Part shown: one piece after another, positions 1 to 8,140 of the stretch
Layout: each line of letters starts with the position of its first letter
How positions within the stretch are numbered: the first letter of the stretch is position 1
Source: Parabacteroides distasonis ATCC 8503
GTDB taxonomy: Bacteria > Bacteroidota > Bacteroidia > Bacteroidales > Tannerellaceae
DNA: 64,000 nucleotides
Assembly: GCF_000012845.1 (NCBI RefSeq)
Contig: NC_009615.1
Coordinates: 705,501 to 769,500, forward strand
Direction: 5' to 3'
Notes under the pieces: model-generated
What the model was told of the DNA's origin: nothing
The model's database searches: none
Seen by the model: the letters and a program-made list of their open reading frames with translations, nothing else
Made by a program: the position numbers and the translations under genes

Positions 1-50
1 GAAATCCTTGTGGTTTGATGGATGTGGTATTGAAAATTTAGCGGAATTTA

Positions 51-80
51 TTTGCCATAATGAAAATTTCTGTAACTTTG
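51..80 (+). promoter_or_regulatory. Bacteroidetes-type promoter of the susC/susD operon
   Basis: A TTTG at 51-54 and the -7 box TAACTTTG at 73-80 are 18 bases apart. They match the Bacteroidetes primary sigma pattern (TTTG, then TAnnTTTG), and the start codon lies 55 bases downstream. Bases 1-135 contain no gene that I can see. Confidence 0.6.
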
Positions 81-135
81 TTCACTATGAGCATGACGAT
101 AAGAGTATTTTTTATCATTTAATCTTTGTTGAATT

Positions 136-3100
136 ATGAGATTGTGTATTAGTGTATTCTCTCTATTGTTATTATGTTTATTCCCACTAGATGCCCAACA
201 GGAATATGCAGAATCTTATATTCATATTTCAGCTTCTGTTAGCTTGGCGGAAGCCTTAGATGAGATCGAGAGCCAAACCAATTATTCTTTTATTTATGAT
301 GCTCGAGTGATCAATTTATCCGAGAAGTTGCGTAGCCCTTTATCTGGACGTACGGTTTTTGAGATTTTAAATTTATTGTTTAAGGATAGGACGATTGTCT
401 ATACAGTTATGAATGACCAGATTATTTTGAGTAAAAAAGAGACAATAATTCAGATACAACAAAAATTGGATGGTAAGATAAAAGGTATCGTGACTGATCA
501 CGAAGGAGAGCCTATTGCCTGCGTGAATGTGGTGGAGAAGGGAACAAAGAACGGTACGATTACGGATGTGGATGGTCGTTTTGTCTTGGAGCTTCCTAAG
601 GAGACTACTTTAGTTTTTTCTTATATTGGTTATCGTTCACGAGAAATTGAGTATGAGGGGCAATTATTTTTGAATGTTCAGCTGGAAGATGATACTCGGA
701 TTCTAGACGAGGTGGTTGTTACGGCTCTTGGTATCGAAAAAAAGGGATCTTCTTTACCTTATGTCACTCAATTGATCTCTGGAGAGGAATTAGTAAGGAC
801 CAAGGATTTTAATTTTATGAGTACGCTTTCGGGAAAGATGGCAGGTCTTCAGATAAATCGGACTTCCGCTGGTCTGGCTAGCTCTTCTCGAGTGATTATT
901 CGAGGAAGTCGTTCTGTATCCGGAAATAATCAACCTTTGTATGTAATGGATGGTGTCCCTATCTTGTGTGTTAGCAGTGAGCAAACCTCGACGGCGATTG
1001 GAGGTGCAGCTGATGCCGGTAATCGAGATGCGGGAGATAATATCTCTAATTTAAATCCCGATGATATAGAGAGTTTGAGTGTCTTGAAAGGGGCTTCGGC
1101 CTCTGCGTTGTATGGGGGACAAGCGGCGAACGGTGTGATCTTGATCAAAACGAAAAAAGGTAAGGCCGGGGTACGGAATATTCATTTCTCCTCGTCGCTG
1201 ACTGTCGATCAAGCGATCAGTCTCCCCAAGTTTCAGAATGAGTTTGGACGGCTGGAAGGGGCGGAAACTTGTTGGGGAGACCGGGCTTCTCTTCCGGTCT
1301 ATGACCCTGTCGGCGATTTTTTCCGGACGGGTATTACCGCTATTAACTCATTGATATTTACGGCAGGGAATAGCCATGTGCAAAATTATTTCTCGTATGC
1401 CAATACGACCGCACGGGGCATTGTTCCTAAGAATAATTTAAGCAAGCATAATTTTAATCTCCGTGAAAGTTCTTCTTTCTTTGATGATCGTTTGATCTTG
1501 GAGGGGCAGGCAAACTTGATACTCCAAACAATCAAAGGGAAACCTACGGTCGGGGGATTTTATATGAACCCGTTACAAGGTTTATACACGTTTCCTAGAG
1601 GGATGGATATGGCGCCTTATAAGGAGAACTTTGAGGTATATAACGAGAAACGGAATATGAACGTCCAGAACTGGTATACTACGATTACTGATTTTGAGCA
1701 AAATCCTTATTGGTTGGTCAACCGTACGGAAAACGAGGATAAACGTGCCCGTGTGTTGGCGTTGGCTTCCGCTAGTTTCAAGGTGACAGATTGGCTTACG
1801 TTACAGGGCCGTGGAAATATCGATTATGTGAATGATAAGTATCAGCAGGAAATATACGCTTCTACCTCTCCGGGTATCGCCGGTGAGAACGGGCGTTACA
1901 TTTATTACACCTGCCAGACTACGTTGCTCTATGGGGATTTGATGGCCAAATTGAATAAAAGCTGGGATGATTTCTCCTTGAACGCCGCTATCGGTACGAG
2001 CATAACGGACACACGCACCAGTGCGTTGAGGCTGGATTCGAAAACGGCTTCCTTGTATTATCCGAATGTCTTTACGATTGCTAATATTAACATGTCGTCC
2101 AGTGCCTACATCGAGGAGTTGGATGACGCACGCCGGCAAATGCAATCCTTTTTTGCTATGGCGCAGTTGGGATATAAGGAAAGCCTTTACTTAGATGTGA
2201 CCGCACGTAATGACTGGTCATCTACCCTTGCGTTTACGGAACGTAAATCAAGAGGTTTTTTCTATCCTTCAGTCGGTCTTTCTTGGATTATCCCTAAATC
2301 CTTCTCGATGCCTTCCTTGATATCTTTTGGGAAAGTACGGGCTTCTTGGAGTAAGGTGGGTAATGATATACCTTTATTCGTTAGCAATACGGTAGGCCAT
2401 ATCGCAGCGGGCGGGATTCCCCAGCCGAATGATACGGCTCCGTTCGGTACCTTGAAGCCGGAGATGAGCAGCTCTTTTGAGATAGGTACTGAATGGAAAT
2501 TCTTTGATTATCGTATGGACGTGGATCTTACGTTTTATAAGACCAACACGAAAGAGCAACTCTTTTCTTTGCCTTCTTCCGCTGGAGCCGCTTACAAGTA
2601 TTATTTTGTGAATGCGGGAAATATACAGAATATGGGAGTAGAATTGACGCTAGGTGCGGTTCCCATATTAACGAACCAGTTTAAATGGAATACGACACTC
2701 AACTTTTCTCGGAATAAAAATGAGGTAAAAAAACTGCACGATGATTTGGCTAGCTTTATTCAAGGAAACGAAGGGTTCTCTTCTAGCTATGCGATGCGTT
2801 TGGTGGAAGGTGGTTCGTTTGGCGATATCTATGGGAAAGCTTTTGAGCGGGATAAATATGGTGCGATCGTGTATGGCCGGGACGGTTTGCCCCAAGAGAT
2901 CGGTAGCGGGAATACGGTTAAGGTGGGGAATTGCAATCCGGCGTTCCTATTGGGTTGGGGGAATAGTTTCACGTATAAGGATTTCTCATACTATTTCCTG
3001 ATAGACGGGCATTTTGGGGGAGAGGTATTGGCCCAGACGCAGGCTGTGCTTGACCAAATAGGAGTGAGTAAGGTTTCTGGAGAGGCCCGTACGATGGGGT

Positions 3101-3441
3101 ATGTGGATTTGGAAGGGCATCATATTTATAACATAAAAGGATTTTATGAGCAGGTGGGAGGACGAAACGGCGTGACCGAATATTATATGTACAATGCTAC
3201 CAATATCCGTTTGCGAGAGTTATCTTTGGGATATACGCTACCGAAGAGATTGTTGGGAAGAAAACAATTTGTTAAAAAGGCGGAACTGTCTTTTGTCGCC
3301 CGGAATCTATTCTTTATTTATAAAAAGGCTCCATTTGATCCGGATGCCATACTTTCGGTGAGTAATAGTAATCAAGGGATCGATATATTCGGGATACCGA
3401 CTACGAGAAGTGTTGGCTTTAATGTGAAACTTTCATTCTAA
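136..3441 (+). CDS. SusC/RagA-type TonB-dependent outer membrane transporter with STN domain
   Basis: This is the outer membrane channel of a glycan or peptide uptake system. It works with the SusD lipoprotein encoded 4 bases downstream and draws energy from TonB. A signal peptide (about residues 1-20) is followed by an STN domain (about 29-100), a carboxypeptidase-regulatory-like domain (about 113-187), the DEVVVTALG segment typical of SusC proteins (191-199), a plug domain to about 340 and a 22-strand-type barrel ending in Phe. STN-bearing SusC proteins usually signal to a FecR-type anti-sigma factor and ECF sigma factor. Such genes would lie to the left of the window, which I cannot see. 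No glycosidase accompanies the pair here, so the substrate cannot be named. Confidence 0.95.
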   Translation: MRLCISVFSLLLLCLFPLDAQQEYAESYIHISASVSLAEALDEIESQTNYSFIYDARVINLSEKLRSPLSGRTVFEILNLLFKDRTIVYTVMNDQIILSKKETIIQIQQKLDGKIKGIVTDHEGEPIACVNVVEKGTKNGTITDVDGRFVLELPKETTLVFSYIGYRSREIEYEGQLFLNVQLEDDTRILDEVVVTALGIEKKGSSLPYVTQLISGEELVRTKDFNFMSTLSGKMAGLQINRTSAGLASSSRVIIRGSRSVSGNNQPLYVMDGVPILCVSSEQTSTAIGGAADAGNRDAGDNISNLNPDDIESLSVLKGASASALYGGQAANGVILIKTKKGKAGVRNIHFSSSLTVDQAISLPKFQNEFGRLEGAETCWGDRASLPVYDPVGDFFRTGITAINSLIFTAGNSHVQNYFSYANTTARGIVPKNNLSKHNFNLRESSSFFDDRLILEGQANLILQTIKGKPTVGGFYMNPLQGLYTFPRGMDMAPYKENFEVYNEKRNMNVQNWYTTITDFEQNPYWLVNRTENEDKRARVLALASASFKVTDWLTLQGRGNIDYVNDKYQQEIYASTSPGIAGENGRYIYYTCQTTLLYGDLMAKLNKSWDDFSLNAAIGTSITDTRTSALRLDSKTASLYYPNVFTIANINMSSSAYIEELDDARRQMQSFFAMAQLGYKESLYLDVTARNDWSSTLAFTERKSRGFFYPSVGLSWIIPKSFSMPSLISFGKVRASWSKVGNDIPLFVSNTVGHIAAGGIPQPNDTAPFGTLKPEMSSSFEIGTEWKFFDYRMDVDLTFYKTNTKEQLFSLPSSAGAAYKYYFVNAGNIQNMGVELTLGAVPILTNQFKWNTTLNFSRNKNEVKKLHDDLASFIQGNEGFSSSYAMRLVEGGSFGDIYGKAFERDKYGAIVYGRDGLPQEIGSGNTVKVGNCNPAFLLGWGNSFTYKDFSYYFLIDGHFGGEVLAQTQAVLDQIGVSKVSGEARTMGYVDLEGHHIYNIKGFYEQVGGRNGVTEYYMYNATNIRLRELSLGYTLPKRLLGRKQFVKKAELSFVARNLFFIYKKAPFDPDAILSVSNSNQGIDIFGIPTTRSVGFNVKLSF

Positions 3442-3445
3442 GTGT

Positions 3446-5041
3446 ATGAAGACAAGATTTCTGAATGAAATGGCAAGTCTGTTGGTCGTATTACTCCTTT
3501 TTTCTTGTACGGGTAAATTCGAGGAGTATAATACCGATAGTACGGGGTTTACTGACGAGCAGAAAACGTATGATTATAATACGTTCGGTGTCTGGTTAAA
3601 AGTAGTCCAGATGGGGATTTATTTTAATTATGATTGGGGGAATGGTAAGAACTGGCATTTCCAAACGATGCAAAATCTGAATGCGGATATGTTTTCCGGT
3701 TATATGCATGATTTTAAACCCTTCAACGCCGGATTGGGAAATACGGTCTATAATTTGCAGGATGGCTGGAATGGCACGATGTGGGATAATACGTATGGAT
3801 ATATCATGACGGAGATAAAGCAGACGGAAGATCATTCCCGTGATAAATATCCGGCTTTCTATGCGATCGCTAAAATACTGAAAGTAGAGGTCATGCATCG
3901 GATCTCGGATTATTATGGCCCGATCGTGTATACGAAGTTCGGGGAGTCGGATGCCGGGGTAATGCCGGATTCCCAGAAAGACGCTTATTATGCTTTTTTC
4001 CGGGATTTGGGGGAGGCTATTCACTTGCTGTCTGAATATGATGGAGAGGAAACCTTTTCTCGTTTCGATATGATTATGCCGGAGAATTACAGGACGTTTG
4101 GGGAATGGATGCGTTTCGCCAACTCATTACGTTTGCGCTTGGCGGTTCGTATCGCTATGGCCGACCCTGATAAGGCAAGGGATGAGGCGCATAAGTCGCT
4201 GACACATCCAGCCGGTTTGCTGGAGGAGGCTTATGAGGTCGTCGCGGTTTCTACCGCCGGAACCGGCTACTCGAATCCGCTAGGGGAGATCAATAAGGCG
4301 TGGGGAGAGGTTTTTATGAACGCTAATATGGAATCGATCCTTAAAGGATATAAAGACCCTCGGTTATCCTGTTATTTTGAGCCTGCTACCGGACAGGGAT
4401 ATTCCGGGGAGTACCGGGGAATCCGGCAAGGGACAGGATTTAATCATTCCCGCTATAGTGAGCATTCGAGAAGCACGATTACCCAGAAAACGGACGCTAT
4501 ATTAATGACGCCCGCGGAAGTTTGGTTCTTACGTGCGGAGGCAGCCTTGAGAGGCTGGTCCGGGGAGGATGCCGGGACTTGCTATGAGCAAGGCGTACGA
4601 TCATCGTTCAATCAATGGAGGGTAGGAGAGGCCAATACTTATTTGCGGAGTGATCTTGTAGCCGCCGATTTCGTGGATACGTTTACTCCCGAATATTCGG
4701 CGAAGGCGCTTTGCTTGGTGTCTCCGGCATGGGATGAAGAAGCCTCTAGGGAGACCAAGCTGGAGAAGATCATTACCCAAAAATGGATCGCTTGTTACCC
4801 CGAGGGCTGTGAGGCTTGGGCGGAGCAGAGGCGTACCGGTTATCCCCGTTTGTTCCCGGTTTTGGTGAATAAAAGCAATGGAAAGATCGATACGCGAACG
4901 ATGATTCGTCGTTTGAATTTCCCGGTTAGCATTATTTCCGGTAACCCGGCTCAATATTCCGCCTTGTGTGAGTATCTGGGAGGTCCGGATACCGGAGGTA
5001 CTCGCTTATGGTGGGATACTGGAGTGAATTTTCGTGATTAG
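3446..5041 (+). CDS. SusD/RagB-family outer membrane lipoprotein
   Basis: This is the surface lipoprotein that caps the SusC channel and binds the substrate. The lipobox LLFS-C puts the lipidated Cys at residue 21. The tryptophan- and tyrosine-rich N-terminal part and the helical, TPR-like architecture match the SusD-like families, probably the SusD_RagB/SusD-like group that has N- and C-terminal regions around 480-530 residues (531 here). It is translationally close to susC (4-base gap) and has no promoter of its own. The ligand cannot be predicted from sequence. Confidence 0.92.
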   Translation: MKTRFLNEMASLLVVLLLFSCTGKFEEYNTDSTGFTDEQKTYDYNTFGVWLKVVQMGIYFNYDWGNGKNWHFQTMQNLNADMFSGYMHDFKPFNAGLGNTVYNLQDGWNGTMWDNTYGYIMTEIKQTEDHSRDKYPAFYAIAKILKVEVMHRISDYYGPIVYTKFGESDAGVMPDSQKDAYYAFFRDLGEAIHLLSEYDGEETFSRFDMIMPENYRTFGEWMRFANSLRLRLAVRIAMADPDKARDEAHKSLTHPAGLLEEAYEVVAVSTAGTGYSNPLGEINKAWGEVFMNANMESILKGYKDPRLSCYFEPATGQGYSGEYRGIRQGTGFNHSRYSEHSRSTITQKTDAILMTPAEVWFLRAEAALRGWSGEDAGTCYEQGVRSSFNQWRVGEANTYLRSDLVAADFVDTFTPEYSAKALCLVSPAWDEEASRETKLEKIITQKWIACYPEGCEAWAEQRRTGYPRLFPVLVNKSNGKIDTRTMIRRLNFPVSIISGNPAQYSALCEYLGGPDTGGTRLWWDTGVNFRD

Positions 5042-5095
5042 CGACTAATTTTTCCTCTTCCTGCCGATAGAATACCGAGATTCTTGAAAAAACAC

Positions 5096-5103
5096 TACCT
5101 TTG
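5096..5103 (+). promoter_or_regulatory. -7 box before the NikR-like gene
   Basis: TACCTTTG fits TAnnTTTG and lies 27 bases before the ATG at 5131. It overlaps a possible TTG start at 5101, which argues that translation begins at 5131 and not at the TTG. Confidence 0.55.
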
Positions 5104-5130
5104 GTACCGAAAATTATAAAAAAAGGTTTT

Positions 5131-5532
5131 ATGTCTTTAAAACGTTTCGGTGTCTCTTTGGAAGACAATCTGTTGGAATCATTGGATCAATATGTGAATG
5201 AGAATGGCTTCGCCAATCGTTCGCAGGCGATTCGTTTTCTGATAGAGAAGAATGTAGCCGAACGTAAATGGCAATGCAACCATATCGTAGCCGGGACGAT
5301 CGTGATTATGTATGACCAAGTCAAGAAAGAGATCTCTTTGAAGATCACGGGTATCCAACAAAATTATAAGGATGTGATCTTGTCGTCTTCCCAGTATTAT
5401 ATCAATCAGAATTTTTGCTTGCATATAGTGACGGTGATGGGAACGGCCCACCGCTTGACGGAATTGTCGGATAAGTTGACGACAATCAAAGGCATTAAGC
5501 ATGGTAAGTTGGTGATGAGCCGGGCGGATTAA
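5131..5532 (+). CDS. NikR-family ribbon-helix-helix regulator with a degenerate nickel site
   Basis: The 133-residue protein has an N-terminal ribbon-helix-helix DNA-binding domain (about 1-45, FGVSLEDNLLESLD) and a C-terminal ACT-like domain as in NikR. The gene organisation and length match NikR. Aligned by eye to E. coli NikR, the four high-affinity nickel ligands His76, His87, His89 and Cys95 correspond to Gln77, Gln88, Tyr90 and Cys96, so only the cysteine remains. It may sense another metal or ligand, or use another site. The TonB-dependent receptor gene 92 bases downstream is the likely target. The ATG at 5131 was chosen because an upstream TTG lies inside the promoter box. Confidence 0.8.
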   Translation: MSLKRFGVSLEDNLLESLDQYVNENGFANRSQAIRFLIEKNVAERKWQCNHIVAGTIVIMYDQVKKEISLKITGIQQNYKDVILSSSQYYINQNFCLHIVTVMGTAHRLTELSDKLTTIKGIKHGKLVMSRAD

Positions 5533-5565
5533 TGCTTTTTTTTGAAGGTTTGGTAACACGTTTTT

Positions 5566-5579
5566 TGGCAGACGTGCCA
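5566..5579. promoter_or_regulatory. Small inverted repeat, possible operator before the TonB receptor gene
   Basis: TGGCA-GACG-TGCCA is a perfect 5-bp dyad in the gap between the NikR-like gene and the receptor gene. It could be an operator for the ribbon-helix-helix protein or a weak hairpin. Nothing else supports it. Confidence 0.25.
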
Positions 5580-5624
5580 CTAAGGGATGTTTAAAATGAT
5601 AAATAGTATAGATATAAGTAGTAT

Positions 5625-7496
5625 ATGAGAAAAGAACTTTTACTAGTTTCCGGACTATTGGTAAGCTCCATGGCATTCGCGATAGATCCGGTAGAGATTG
5701 ACAGTCTGATCAATTTGAAAGGGGTGGTAGTTTCCGCCAACAAGATCCATGTGAACCGGAACAGTGTGCCGTTATCTATCTCGGTCATCGAACGGGAGGA
5801 GATTGAGGCTAGCAGTGAATCGGCGTTGCTTCCCGTATTGTCGGAGCGAGTACCCGGGCTGTTTGTCACGGAAAAAGGGATCACAGGTTTCGGCGTTTCC
5901 GAGGGAGCGGCCGGGACGGTTAATATCCGGGGGGTCGGACAGGGTAATAAGGTCTTGATGTTGTTCGATGGACAGCCTCAATGGGCCGGTCTATTCGGCC
6001 ATTCGCTTCCGGATACCTATGTGGCTTCGGACGTGGAAAAGGTGGAGGTGATCCGTGGTCCGGGTTCCTTGTTATACGGCTCGAACGCTATGGGAGGTGT
6101 CGTGAATATCATCACCCGCCAGCATAATCAGCCGGGACGGCGTACGCAAGCCCGTATCATGTACGGCTCGTATAACACCCAGAAGTATATGATTAATAAT
6201 GGGTACAATATCGGTAACTTTAGTAGTTATATCTCCTTGAATCATGACCGCACAGATGGACATCGTCCGGATTCGAAGTTTCATATCACGAATGGTTTCG
6301 CTAAGTTAGGATATAAGATTGATGATCATTATAAGGTGACGGGAGACGTAAGCTTAGCTAAGTTCAAGAACCAGAACCCGGGAGAGATAACAAATCCGCT
6401 TATCGATAATATCATGAATATCCTGCGAGGTACTACCTCCTTCGCTTTAGAGAATAATTACGGGAAGACAAGTGGTGCCCTTCGTGCTTTCTACAACTGG
6501 GGCCATCATAAGATTGATGATGGGTATAATCCGGGCGGGACGCCTAATCCTTATCTGTTTTATTCGGACGATCATAATGCGGGTTTCTTGCTTTATCAGT
6601 CTTTCCGCTTGGTGAAAGGGAATAGTTTTACGGTCGGCATCGATTATAAGAACTGGGGTGGTCACGCATGGCAGGATAGTATCAATGGTAACCAGAATGA
6701 GTTGGTGAATAAGACCGTGAACGAGGTAGCCGGATACGTTATCATGCAGCAGGATCTATTTGACAAGGTAAGCTTGAACGCCGGGGTTCGTTATGAGCAT
6801 AACAGTATCTTCGGCGGCGAGTGGATTCCGCAGGCCGGCTTCACGGTACGTCCGTTCGAGGGGAACGTGATAAAGGCTTCTTTGTCGAAAGGCTTCCGGA
6901 GTCCGAATATACGAGAGATGTACATGTTCCCGCCTCAGAACCCAGATTTGAAACCGGAGCGCATGATGAACTACGAGGTATCCATCGGGCAGACATTTTT
7001 GGACGGCAACTTGTTTACGGAGTTGACTGCCTTTTTTATCGACGGGCAGGATATGATCGAGACGACACGTATAGACGGACGGCCTAAGAATGTCAATACG
7101 GGTACTTTTACGAATAAAGGTATCGAGTTCGATTCCCGTTACCAGATTCTCAAGAATTTGAGCCTCGATATGAACTATAGCTATTTGCATACGAGCAAGG
7201 CCCTGCTGGCGGCTCCGGCGCATAAGTTTTTCGCTGGCGTGATGTATGCCCCGGGACGTTTCACTTTCAACGTGAACGTACAATCCATTTTCGACCTTTA
7301 TATCAATACGGCGGACAAGGTGAAAGAGGATTACACGGTTTTGAACGCGAAGGCAGCCTACCGTTTCGGTACACGTGATAAAGGCTTGAATCTATTTGTC
7401 AAAGGAGAGAATTTAACGGCTACCCGTTATTCTATCAACGAAGGATTCCCGATGCCGAAGGCGATATTTATGGGAGGTATAGACGTAACTTTCTAG
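5625..7496 (+). CDS. TonB-dependent receptor, probable metal-complex or cofactor uptake
   Basis: A 623-residue outer membrane receptor of the BtuB/CirA/FepA size class, without the SusC N-terminal extension. It has a signal peptide (cleavage about residue 19, AFA-ID), a short TonB-box region (VVVSANK, about 35-41), a plug domain to about residue 160 with the typical RGPGSLLYG segment, and a 22-strand barrel ending in VTF. Its position directly after a NikR-type regulator suggests uptake of a metal chelate, by analogy with NikR-controlled nickel receptors. The degenerate metal site of that regulator makes nickel uncertain. No ABC transporter genes follow. Confidence 0.88.
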   Translation: MRKELLLVSGLLVSSMAFAIDPVEIDSLINLKGVVVSANKIHVNRNSVPLSISVIEREEIEASSESALLPVLSERVPGLFVTEKGITGFGVSEGAAGTVNIRGVGQGNKVLMLFDGQPQWAGLFGHSLPDTYVASDVEKVEVIRGPGSLLYGSNAMGGVVNIITRQHNQPGRRTQARIMYGSYNTQKYMINNGYNIGNFSSYISLNHDRTDGHRPDSKFHITNGFAKLGYKIDDHYKVTGDVSLAKFKNQNPGEITNPLIDNIMNILRGTTSFALENNYGKTSGALRAFYNWGHHKIDDGYNPGGTPNPYLFYSDDHNAGFLLYQSFRLVKGNSFTVGIDYKNWGGHAWQDSINGNQNELVNKTVNEVAGYVIMQQDLFDKVSLNAGVRYEHNSIFGGEWIPQAGFTVRPFEGNVIKASLSKGFRSPNIREMYMFPPQNPDLKPERMMNYEVSIGQTFLDGNLFTELTAFFIDGQDMIETTRIDGRPKNVNTGTFTNKGIEFDSRYQILKNLSLDMNYSYLHTSKALLAAPAHKFFAGVMYAPGRFTFNVNVQSIFDLYINTADKVKEDYTVLNAKAAYRFGTRDKGLNLFVKGENLTATRYSINEGFPMPKAIFMGGIDVTF

Positions 7497-7569
7497 CATG
7501 GGTGGAAAAAGAACTTCCCCGAATACTCATATCTCCTTGAATTTTATGTCTACTTTCTAATATTTGTTT

Positions 7570-7577
7570 TATCTTTG
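7570..7577 (+). promoter_or_regulatory. -7 box before the single-domain response regulator gene
   Basis: TATCTTTG fits the Bacteroidetes -7 consensus and lies 50 bases before the ATG at 7628. No convincing -33 element is seen. Confidence 0.45.
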
Positions 7578-7627
7578 CTTCATCAGAGTTTATTTGATTT
7601 TGATTAAAAGAATAAAACGTTATATAT

Positions 7628-8023
7628 ATGGATGTGAAAAATGATTTGGGTGGAGGAAAGCCCACGTTGCTAATCGCGGAGGATGAGGAAAGTAATTATT
7701 TACTTCTGAAGACCATTTTACATAAATATTGTAATTTGATCCGTGCTAAAACTGGTTTGGAAGCTTTGGCTCTCTTTAAGGAAAACGAGGTGGACTTGAT
7801 CTTGATGGATATAAAGATGCCTGAGATGACGGGTATCGAGTCCTTGAAGGAAATCCGTAAGCTATCGAAAGATATCCCCGTAATCATGCAGTCGGCTTAT
7901 GTATTCGACTCTGATATGGAAGCCGCTAAAGAAGCCGGGGCTTCCGGTTTTATCACGAAGCCGATCAATCTAAAGGTATTGAAAAATACGATATCGCAGT
8001 ATTGTCCGTCAATCGTATGGTAA
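7628..8023 (+). CDS. Single-domain response regulator (CheY-like receiver)
   Basis: The 131-residue protein is a receiver domain only, with no output domain. The expected residues are present: acidic pair Glu18/Asp19, phospho-acceptor Asp61 in LILMDIKMP, Ser89 and Lys111 in the KP motif. It probably acts as a phosphate shuttle or by binding a partner protein. No histidine kinase is adjacent. The two hybrid kinases elsewhere in the window are too distant to pair with it on position alone. It ends before a good intrinsic terminator and is therefore a single-gene transcript. Confidence 0.9.
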   Translation: MDVKNDLGGGKPTLLIAEDEESNYLLLKTILHKYCNLIRAKTGLEALALFKENEVDLILMDIKMPEMTGIESLKEIRKLSKDIPVIMQSAYVFDSDMEAAKEAGASGFITKPINLKVLKNTISQYCPSIVW

Positions 8024-8054
8024 GGATTTATTAAGATGTTTTAGATTTGTATAA

Positions 8055-8076
8055 ACGGCATTTTGCCGTATTTTTT
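8055..8076 (+). terminator. Intrinsic terminator after the response regulator gene
   Basis: The stem ACGGCA/TGCCGT is followed by A and a run of six T, 31 bases after the stop codon. Confidence 0.65.
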
Positions 8077-8078
8077 GT

Positions 8079-8086
8079 TATTTTTG
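8079..8086 (+). promoter_or_regulatory. -7 box before the KamA-like gene
   Basis: TATTTTTG matches TAnnTTTG, directly follows the terminator of the upstream gene and lies about 55 bases before the start codon. Confidence 0.45.
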
Positions 8087-8140
8087 TAGAAAATCGTCAA
8101 GAGGACGCTTTACAAATGTATTCTAATCTACAAAAATGAC

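Noticed and set aside
5101..5130. TTG start of the NikR-like gene
   Set aside because: It lies inside the TACCTTTG promoter box; the ATG at 5131 gives a normal ribbon-helix-helix N-terminus.
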